From: Leptasterias polaris | Taxonomy: Eukaryota; Echinodermata; Asteroidea; Forcipulatida; Asteriidae | Direction: 5' to 3' | Assembly (NCBI GenBank): GCA_037783415.1 | Contig: JAZGTN010000007.1 | Span: forward strand, 5,167,501 to 5,231,500 | Length of the DNA: 64,000 bases | Part shown: positions 56,485 through 64,000 of the stretch, piece by piece | Numbering within the stretch: the first letter of the stretch is position 1 | Layout: every line of letters begins with the position of its first letter | Program-made: the position numbers and the translations under genes | Notes under the pieces: model-generated | The model's input: the letters and a program-made list of their open reading frames with translations, nothing else | Database searches by the model: none | What the model was told of the DNA's origin: nothing

Positions 56485-58319
56485 TAATAATAATAATAAT
56501 AATAATAAATCATTTGTAGAGCGCAGAAACTATGTTTATATATTCTACTGCGCTTCAAGAGCTCTTAGATGCTATACCACTACACAATGCTATACAATTC
56601 AAAGCATGAACATAATATAATTAAATCTATGTTTAAAACAAATAGGTTTTTACTTTAAATTTAAAGCCATCTAATGATTGGGACTTTCTAATGTCCACAG
56701 GTAGCTTATTCCATAATCTAGGAGCTGCACAAAGAAATGATCGATCACCTAAGGTTACTTTTGTTCTAATTTGGGGGATCTTCAATGCCAATGTGTCTTG
56801 TGTACTACGAAGATTATGACCATGGGTTTGAGATTTAAAATCCAATAATTCAGTAATATAACTAGGAGCTTGACCATTAAGCGCTTTATAAACTATCATT
56901 AACATCTTAAATTCAATTCTTTGACGTATAGGCAACCAATGTAATTCTCTTAACAGTGGTGTTACATGAGCAAATTTAGGGAGATTACAAATCAATCTTG
57001 CACATGTATTTTGAACCCGTTGCAACTTTGCTATCTGTAAGTTTGGTAATCCATACAATAGACTATTACAATAGTCTAATTTACTCGTAATGCATGCGTG
57101 GACGACAGTTTTCATGCTATCTTGATCAAAGTATTTACGAATGCGCCTCAGATTATAAATCATGTAATATGCTGATTTACATACACTAATAATTTGTGAT
57201 TCCATGTTCAACTGAGTATCAAATAACACTCCTAAGTTTCTTACGTTATGGGATGGTATTATAGCAGTGTCACCTACTGATATACCGTTTGACTTGAACT
57301 TAGAAACCTGACGTGTAGTGCCAATAACTAACAGTTCCGTTTTCCTATCATTCAACATCAGTTTGTTTTGTAACATCCAGGTTCTAATGTACTCAATGCA
57401 TTTTTCTAATACACTGATACAGTATTCTTCATTTGGTGTGTTAGGACAGAATGACAAATATACTTGTGTGTCATCTGCGTAGCAATGACAAGTAATAATA
57501 GGGAACTTCTTTTCAATATTTGTGAGGAGTCTGCTTGTGTACATTGTAAACAATAGGGGGCCTAAACGTGACCCTTGAGGGACACCGAAGGGTACCTTGA
57601 ACACATCTGATTCAATATCATCAATTTCAACTGTCTGTTTTCTATCAGCCAAGTAAGATTCAATCCATGCAAGAACTTTACCATTGATCCAGAAATGGGT
57701 TTTCAAGGTTTGTAACAGACACAGATGGTCAATGGTGTCAAAAGCGCCGCTCAAGTCAAGTAAGAGCAATAGGCTAATCTTCTGGTCATCCATTGACATT
57801 AAAAGATCACTTTTGATTCTAAGGAGTGCTGTCTCAGTACTATAAAATTTTCGATAAGCTGATTGGTTGAATGGCAAGAGTGAGTGAAAATCGAGGTGCT
57901 CAAGGATTTGTTGGGTTGCAGCGCCTTCTACCAACTTCGAAATATACTGAAGATTACTAATAGGCCTCAAATTACTGAAATCTGTTCCAGTACCAGACTT
58001 TTTCAACAGTGGTTTAACAAGTGCAACCTTCCATAGAGCAGGGAACTGCCCTGTCGACAAAGATACATTAATCATAGATGTTATGACAGGTAATAATGCA
58101 TCCAAACATTGCATCAGTAATTTTGTGGGCATTGGGTCCAATGGACAAGATTTCTTACTGAGTTTCATGATCAAGTTTTCAACATCTTGTTCAGACAATT
58201 CTTTAAAATCTGTAAGAACTACAATTTGTTTATCAAGTGAAGTTTCATCAATAATTAATTTGTTCACATTACTAAGTTTTGATTCAATGTCATTATGAAT
58301 TTTCTGAACTTTATCCAAA
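56485..58319 (-). mobile_element. CR1/L2-like LINE, 5'-truncated
   Basis: The minus-strand reverse transcriptase frame is open for 561 codons (58318..56633). The first codon is TTG and the frame continues into foreign sequence, so the 5' end with the endonuclease is missing. RT motifs: LRPISNLQYISKLVEG (117-131), LDLSGAFDTIDH (187-198), GVPQGSRLGPLLF (245-257), YADDTQ (280-285), WLPIRQRIEFK and the C-terminal FLCAAPRLWNKLP seen in CR1/L2/Jockey-like elements. The 3' end has a CGCAGTAGAATAT..GCGCTCTAC block and an (ATT)n tail. No stop interrupts the frame, so the insertion is fairly recent. Confidence 0.88.
56633..58318 (-). CDS. Reverse transcriptase (LINE ORF2, C-terminal part)
   Basis: 561 codons to a stop. 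Fingers-palm-thumb of a non-LTR reverse transcriptase with the catalytic Asp in LDLSGAFD and both Asp of YADD. It would carry out target-primed reverse transcription if full-length; as found it lacks the N-terminal endonuclease and promoter. Confidence 0.85.
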   Translation of the reverse strand: MDKVQKIHNDIESKLSNVNKLIIDETSLDKQIVVLTDFKELSEQDVENLIMKLSKKSCPLDPMPTKLLMQCLDALLPVITSMINVSLSTGQFPALWKVALVKPLLKKSGTGTDFSNLRPISNLQYISKLVEGAATQQILEHLDFHSLLPFNQSAYRKFYSTETALLRIKSDLLMSMDDQKISLLLLLDLSGAFDTIDHLCLLQTLKTHFWINGKVLAWIESYLADRKQTVEIDDIESDVFKVPFGVPQGSRLGPLLFTMYTSRLLTNIEKKFPIITCHCYADDTQVYLSFCPNTPNEEYCISVLEKCIEYIRTWMLQNKLMLNDRKTELLVIGTTRQVSKFKSNGISVGDTAIIPSHNVRNLGVLFDTQLNMESQIISVCKSAYYMIYNLRRIRKYFDQDSMKTVVHACITSKLDYCNSLLYGLPNLQIAKLQRVQNTCARLICNLPKFAHVTPLLRELHWLPIRQRIEFKMLMIVYKALNGQAPSYITELLDFKSQTHGHNLRSTQDTLALKIPQIRTKVTLGDRSFLCAAPRLWNKLPVDIRKSQSLDGFKFKVKTYLF

Positions 58320-58856
58320 AGAGCGATTGAAAGACCGATGCGCCTACATCGATGCGCCTACATCGATGCGTATACGCCTCAGACACAGTGTACGTAGACC
58401 TGTGTGTGCGGACCAACAGCATTCCTTTCACTCCCACATAGGCATAAATTCGACCAATCAGACGTAAGATGTATATTCATGAGTTAAAATCTTTTATTTG
58501 CCACTGTTGTACACGTGGCAGCATGAATGGGTTGTACATGTACACGAGGCAGCAGCATGGATGAAGTCCTTTCAAATGTGTCGATCTAGTATTACATGTA
58601 TTTCTTTTAACCTCATAGCAAGAGGGGAGAAATTTGTTGGGGTGATTTACAGTTCTGATTTTATAACAAAATAATCGCCAAATGCCATCATGGTTTTATT
58701 CATCTCGAACATAACTAGCGGAGGGAAGAGTAGACAATGATTATAGTCTATTTTGTCGGTCTGTTCAATGAACTAATGAATGAACTCCGAATAAAAATGT
58801 ATCTTGAAACAGGCAGTGTGTAAGGGGAAGAGTGAAATCATACATGTAGCCGTGTG

Positions 58857-58975
58857 TAACCAACACCTGTTCCCCCTGTGGCTTTGCCCTCTCGGGCGTC
58901 ATGTGTATAGTTCTTAAAGTGATGGGGGGGGGGGGGAGGTGAGAGGGCAAAGCCACAGGGGAACAGTTGTTGGTT
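58857..58975. repeat. Local inverted repeat at the foldback centre
   Basis: CCAACACCTGTTCCCCCTGT..GGCTTTGCCCTCTC pairs with GAGAGGGCAAAGCCACAGGG..GTTGTTGG, separated by the G tract at 58925. G tracts at 58979 and the C tract at 59360 may pair too. Confidence 0.75.
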
Positions 58976-59360
58976 GAGGGGGGGGGGGGGGAGATAGGAT
59001 GGAGGGTGTGAGAAAGAATGAGACTGCCCAATTAGTCTTAAGCGAATTAGCGCTGTGTCTATGGTGGTGGGGAAAATTCGAAGCTAATTCTGGTGGTAGC
59101 CAGCAAAAGATAAATGGGCAGAGAGAGGTTGTGAAAAAAAAACCACATGTTTTCGGTATGGTCTCTGGTATTAAACGATCCCATGACTTCTTGGATGTTT
59201 TTTTTGGAGCTCCGTTTTTTTCAAATGGTCAAGGCGTTGGTTAAAACAGACCTAATCTTTGATGTTTGCATGCATCGTCACGGAAGAAAGAGTGAGGGGG
59301 GCTGTTAGAGAAGGGGATGGGGTTTTTTGGATGGGGAAAGAGATGTTAGAACTCACCCTC

Positions 59361-59393
<33 letters not shown>

Positions 59394-60017
59394 ATCACTT
59401 TAAGAACTATAACATGACGCCTCACGTGTGTTTAAGCTTTAGTTTCCATACATGATTCTCCACCAACAGGGGGAGAATTTTTATAAATATTTAATCCAAA
59501 GCTTTTTGAACACTTTGAGTGCGTTCCGGTCCTACTATTTTATTTGTGTGTCCTCTAAAACTCTCTATATGATGAATATATCTAATACCATCAACATTTT
59601 TGTGTGTGGTCACACTAGTCTCATCTCATGGTCTGCTTACACACGGCTACATGTATGATTTCACTCTTCCCCTTACACACTGTGTGTGAGGCGTATACGC
59701 ATCGATGTAGGTGCATCGGTCTTTTAATTGCCCTTTTCAACCGATCGCACTTTTCAACCGATCGGTGCTTTCAACCGATCGATCGGTGCTTTCAATCGAA
59801 TGCTCCTTTTCAACCGATCGCTCCTTTTCAACCGATCGCTCTTTTTCTATCGCTCTTTTTCAACCGCTCTTTTTTTCATCGATCGATCGGTAGAAAGCAC
59901 CGATCGATCGGTTGAAAGCACCGATCGATCGATGCAAAAGTCTGATCGATCGATGGAAAAGTCCGATCGATGTGTTGATCGGATTATTTGCCTCTTTGGC
60001 GTTCCATAATATAAAGG

Positions 60018-60215
60018 AACAGGTCTTACAAGTTAGTACATTAAGTAAACTACCCCTTGTATCAAAGAACAGGTCTCACGAGATAGAACGTAAAGTGCAC
60101 TGAACAAACTATCCCTTATACCTAGAAACAGGCCTAAAGTTAGTATGAAAAGAGAACTAACACCTTCTATCTCAAGGAACAGCTCTCACATGCTAGCAAA
60201 AAAGTAAGCCTGTCA
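60018..60215 (+). repeat. Degenerate repeat of GGAACAGGTCTCACAAGTTAG
   Basis: Four spaced units (60018, 60068, 60125, 60177) of about 50-60 bp. Two better-preserved ones are at 61888-61990 and one at 56270. Confidence 0.7.
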
Positions 60216-60441
60216 CGGGACGGTTACGTGGTTAACCAACCGATCATCCAGTTAACCCTTAAGTGCCTGACCATCTTAGTCAGCTACTGGCTGATTAAGC
60301 GGTTTTTTAAAATTACTCTGGGCATGAATTTAGTTGTAATCCCATTTTTCTAGACTTTTAAGAGAATACGCTTGAGAAACATAATTGAAAGTTTGAGTGG
60401 CCAGGGCAAGGTCGTTTACACGCTACGTTTTGTATACAAAT

Positions 60442-60909
60442 GGTGCACCACTCTAATTAAAGCCCATATGAACCAATGCTAAGTATTCAAAAATACTCAA
60501 AATCCCTTAAGGCTCTGAGCCTCTTGAAAACCAATCATACATATTTTCGGACAACTAAACTTCAGAATTATTTTCAATTTTTTGCAGGTCAGCCGTTAGA
60601 AATTTTGCTATTTACCCCAGAAAAGAAAACCCCGAAAGTATGCTTTTTCCCTAACCGACTTGCTGCCAGTTTTCGTGAAGCACATCTCCACTTTCCAAGT
60701 AAAATAGGGGCGACTCTAACGCCTAAATTTATCAAGTTATTTGAAAAGGTAAAGCACAGAACCCCAAGGTTGTGATAGGTTCGTATAATTACACAATCTA
60801 TTAATTGCATGACCCCCAAAACGTTATAATTCAAAAGACTTTGAGGGCCTACAAATTATGATAATCAGCTGAATTGGTGCATAAATGTTGGCCTATTTAG
60901 TGTGGTGCT
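60442..60909 (-). mobile_element. 480-bp MITE, family I, copy 3
   Basis: Reverse of 3555-4034; ends GGTGCACCACTCTAATTAA / TATTTAGTGTGGTGC. More diverged from copies 1 and 2 than copy 4 is from it. Confidence 0.85.
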
Positions 60910-61041
60910 GTTGTATTAAAATCGTAGTTGTAACACTTTTGGTGCTAAGTAACTATAACTATAAATAGTAGTGAACTTGCGGGTACAACCATGTGTATAA
61001 TCTCTTTTGGGAGGAGTGTTGGCTCTGAAAAGAGCCGGTTT

Positions 61042-61090
61042 GGTCTCGACGTTTCGAACAGTATACTCTGCTCGTCTTCAGGAGAATGCT
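61042..61090 (-). other. Structured motif with hammerhead-like core words
   Basis: The minus strand reads CTCCTGAAGACGAGCAG..CTGTTCGAAACGTCGAGACC. CTGAAGA and GAAA(C) are hammerhead-ribozyme core words, CGAGCAG/CTGTTCG can pair, and TCTC/GAGA could form stem I. The base pair expected directly beside the core is C-C, so a functional ribozyme is doubtful. Similar words occur in Penelope-like element ends, as I recall. Second copy at 63704-63752. Confidence 0.35.
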
Positions 61091-61339
61091 GGACTGCTGG
61101 TGGTGTTGCAGCTTAAGTAGAGCTATAGTTACTTCTTACTTTCAACACCATGCAAAGCTTTAAACACCACTTACTTTTGGTGCTCTTTAATACCGATCGA
61201 GTATGTTGTTCTTGTTATAGGCATAGGCTTAGTAAATATATATGGGATATGAATTTATTGTAAATTTTCGCTCTTCACCCCCAAATCCAACAATGACCGT
61301 TAAGCCATGGAAAATGTAATTTGTCTTTTCTACACCTTT

Positions 61340-62010
61340 CCTTAATCAGCTCGTTTTATTGTTTTATTGCCCTATTGCTACCCCCACCAAGTTTTTGGTT
61401 GGCTACACGGCGATTTTCCAAAATATAATGCGTTTGCATAAGAACCCTAGATAAAACATGTGGTTTTCCGGCACACGACTGTCCCAAGCGCAAACAAGTC
61501 TGCTACACCCACACCGTTGCACGCTGAAACCTGATCAAGGAAATGAGCGGTGATACAACAACGCTGCGAGCAACCGCCATTCTTCTTGATTCTTGGAATA
61601 AACATAGACTTGTTTGTGTAAGTATAGCCGACAGGAATGACTCTATGTGTATTCTACAAAACCGCAAAACACTGGTCATATTATATGGGTCGAGGACTTT
61701 ATTGAGTTTACGAGAATACAAATCTAATTTCACGCCGTACCAATTCCGTGAAGTTTGCCTGGGATTTTTTTTTTCTTTCTAATGACAATGTTTGATTAGG
61801 TTTTGTTGTTTTTAAATTGACCGTCTATAAAATAGGTTTTTGTTTTAGGAAATATTTGTGTAATCTTGGACATTTAATTTTCCTTATCAAGGAAGAGGTC
61901 TCACAAGTTAGTACGTAAAGTTTGGGCGAAGCGAACTAACCCCCTTATCAAGGAACAGGTCTCACAAGTTAGTAAAATAAACTTAGTATCAAGGATCAAC
62001 AGGGTCCCAT
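61340..62010. other. Between duplications, no gene recognised
   Basis: A 79-codon plus-strand frame at 61543 runs into a good donor (GT|GTAAGT at about 61617), but I find no family similarity and no acceptor partner. Otherwise only the GGAACAGGTCTCACAAGTTAG repeat at 61888-61990. Confidence 0.4.
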
Positions 62011-62127
62011 TTCATGGCTCTGCTTACCACCGAATTCTGCGCTTGCGATTGCCATTTTCAGCTTACTGAGCAAGCGCCGAGTTTCTGCGCTAGCTGCGTA
62101 TAATGCCTAGTAACGTGGACTACGCAC

Positions 62128-62383
62128 TAGACTTGTTGACAAGTCGTTAATGATGGTCGCGGTGGGTCGAGTCGCGTGTGGTGCTGTAGCGTAATAAAGA
62201 ATGCTCTCGCGAGATCACTGCTCTCGCGCGAAGTTGCTGGCTGCCGACTCTTCGTAATTTTTTTCAAATGTGACCAGTCTTGAGAGCAGTAATCTCGCAC
62301 AGAGCAGCCCTCTCGCGGGATATTGCGAGAAAGCCGTTCCGCTATCACCGCGACAGACATTTAACGACTTGTCCACAAGTCTA
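62128..62383 (+). mobile_element. TAGACTTG MITE copy E (9-bp duplication)
   Basis: 256 bp, flanked on both sides by ACTACGCAC. It is inserted in another repeat (CCATTTCATGGCTCTGCTTACC family, 62013-62118 and 62393-62460), a copy of which starts at 49018. Confidence 0.94.
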
Positions 62384-62847
62384 ACTACGCACGTGCACAT
62401 GCTAAAATTCCCTGCTAACCCGTGGAATACGCTTGACGTAAGTGCGGAATTCCCTGCGGGTAAGGGTTTCACACGCATATCAGAGTGCATTCACTTTCCG
62501 AAACTTGACATTCAATCATGATGCCATACCCACCACCTCCCCCTACCCCTCTACACATAGTCTGTTGATGGTTTTTCTCTACTTTTTTTCTAATCAACCA
62601 GCCACTGTTGACTCTTGATTTTCTTGAATTTGACCAAGTAACTATTTCTTTGAAACGTTGAATAATTATGTTAATAAATGTGTTGTAATTTGAGGAAATA
62701 GCAACATTATTACTGTACTATCTGTTTTATACAGCGAAAGGAACGATGTTTTCAATACAAAAACAGCAACAACTGACAAAAAACGCCCCACACAACTCAT
62801 TAACTGTCGTCGTTTCAAACACTGACATGGCTGCTCGGGCGCAGCAT

Positions 62848-63096
62848 GGTTCACCACTGTAATTAAAGCCCATAGGAACCAATGCTAAGTATTCAACAAA
62901 TCTCATACAAATCCTTTAAGTCTCTGACCTTATGCATATGACGTCATTTGAGTAGGGTGCCCTCACCTAGAGGTCAAAAGGAAGATGCTCATTGGCCAGT
63001 CTTGTGCGCCGCGCGTACAAATCAGCGCGTTTCCATTGTTTCATCATCAGTTTACCTCTAAGATGGCGGCTTGGTGACGTCAATGCATAAGGTCTA
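62848..63096. mobile_element. Truncated family-I MITE next to a TAGACCTTATGCAT MITE
   Basis: 62848-62925 is the first 80 bp of the family-I MITE (minus). 62925-63096 is the reverse copy of 4881-5053 (GACCTTATGCATATGACG .. CAATGCATAAGGTCTA). A complete family-I MITE starts 8 bp later. Confidence 0.82.
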
Positions 63097-64000
63097 TACA
63101 AATGGTGCACCACTCTAATTAAAGCCCATAGGAACCAATGCTAAGTATTCAAAAATACTCAAAATCCCTTAAGGCTCTGAGCCTCTTGAAAACCAATCAT
63201 ACATATTTTCGGACAACTAAACTTCAGAATTATTTTCAATTTTTTGCAGGTCAGCCGTTAGAAATTTTGCTATTTACCCCAGAAAAGAAAACCCCGAAAG
63301 TATGCTTTTTCCCTAACCGACTTGCTGCCAGTTTTCGTGAAGCACATCTCCACTTTCCAAGTAAAATAGGGGCGACTCTAACGCCTAAATTTATCAAGTT
63401 ATTTGAAAAGGTAAAGCACAGAACCCCAAGGTTGTGATAGGTTCGTATAATTACACAATCTATTAATTGCATGACCCCCAAAACGTTATAATTCAAAAGA
63501 CTTTGAGGGCCTACAAATTATGATAATCAGCTGAATTGGTGCATAAATGTTGGCCTATTTAGTGTGGTGCTGTTGTATTAAAATCGTAGTTGTAACACTT
63601 TTGGTGCTAAGTAACTATAACTATAAATAGTAGTGAACTTGCGGGTACAACCATGTGTATAATCTCTTTTGGGAGGAGTGTTGGCTCTGAAAAGAGCCGG
63701 TTTGGTCTCGACGTTTCGAACAGTATACTCTGCTCGTCTTCAGGAGAATGCTGGACTGCTGGTGGTGTTGCAGCTTAAGTAGAGCTATAGTTACTTCTTA
63801 CTTTCAACACCATGCAAAGCTTTAAACACCACTTACTTTTGGTGCTCTTTAATACCGATCGAGTATGTTGTTCTTGTTATAGGCATAGGCTTAGTAAATA
63901 TATATGGGATATGAATTTATTGTAAATTTTCGCTCTTCACCCCCAAATCCAACAATGACCGTTAAGCCATGGAAAATGTAATTTGTCTTTTCTACACCTT
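63095..64000 (+). repeat. 0.9-kb direct duplication, unit 2 (reaches window edge)
   Basis: Second unit of 60433-61338, nearly identical to the last base of the window, so the true length is unknown. Contains family-I MITE copy 4 (63104-63571) and the structured motif at 63704-63752. Confidence 0.9.

Larger units (their letters stand above)
56277..60050. mobile_element. Large foldback structure with CGATCG-rich arms
   Basis: Left-arm pieces (56300-56484, 58320-58400, 58812-58935) pair, in inverted order, with the right arm (59375-60010). Shared landmarks: AACGCCAAAGAGGCAAATAA, GATCAACACATCGATC, clusters of CCGATCGATCGGTGCTTTCAA, CATCGATGCGTATACGCCTC, GTGTAAGGGGAAGAGTGAAA and TAGTTCTTAAAGTGATGGGG. 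The left arm is broken by the LINE (56485-58319) and by about 410 bp at 58401-58811. Confidence 0.75.
60433..61338 (+). repeat. 0.9-kb direct duplication, unit 1
   Basis: Matches 63095-64000 at a constant offset of 2662 with only isolated differences seen (for example CATATGAACC against CATAGGAACC). Includes a family-I MITE (60442-60909, minus) and the structured segment 60930-61180. Confidence 0.9.

Noticed and set aside
59628..60009. Frames with repeated FSTDRSF / NRSI motifs
   Set aside because: They translate the CCGATCGATCGG arrays in three frames; composition-driven.
61543..61620. Possible first exon MSGDTTTLRATAILL.. with donor GTAAGT
   Set aside because: No homology recognised and no compatible downstream exon before the window ends; a chance donor is likely.

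Overview
This is eukaryotic, animal-type DNA: long AT-rich introns, GT-AG splicing, no operons, and dense miniature inverted-repeat elements (MITEs), SINEs, LINE remnants and minisatellites. Gene content (a KIF17 kinesin and an HSD17B14-type dehydrogenase) and repeats that I recall from echinoderm (sea-star-like) genomes suggest an echinoderm. That assignment is inference; no search was run.

Three genes can be built by joining exons by frame, splice signals and homology. (1) Minus strand, 19771 down to 8385: a complete nine-exon short-chain dehydrogenase, HSD17B14-like, 273 aa. (2) Minus strand, 5723 down to 4328: the first two exons of a tandem paralogue of the same gene, running off the left edge. 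(3) Plus strand, 25552 to 50312: a complete 14-exon KIF17 (kinesin-2, OSM-3 type), 858 aa, from the motor domain to the conserved basic tail. The dehydrogenase and KIF17 genes are head to head, about 5.8 kb apart. KIF17 probably has a further noncoding 5' exon near 23.4-23.8 kb.

Mobile DNA fills most of the rest. 0.5-2.6 kb holds an intact 713-codon Mutator-like transposase ORF. Seven MITEs (9.7, 20.7, 21.2, 21.5, 22.2, 38.9 and 62.1 kb) begin with TAGACTTG, carry a palindrome GACTTG-N3/4-CAAGTC at each end, and are flanked by 9-bp target duplications. Four of the seven sit in the 20-22.4 kb intergenic region. Other families insert at TTAA or TA and are often nested. An intron of the dehydrogenase gene holds a MITE expanded by 33 copies of a 75-bp unit, which creates a false 863-codon ORF.

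Downstream of KIF17 (50.3-64 kb) I find no host gene. The region has a 74-bp minisatellite (52-53.1 kb), several palindromic elements, a 5'-truncated CR1/L2-like LINE (56.5-58.3 kb) inserted in a large foldback structure rich in CGATCG, and a 0.9-kb near-identical direct duplication (60.4-61.3 and 63.1-64.0 kb) that reaches the right edge.
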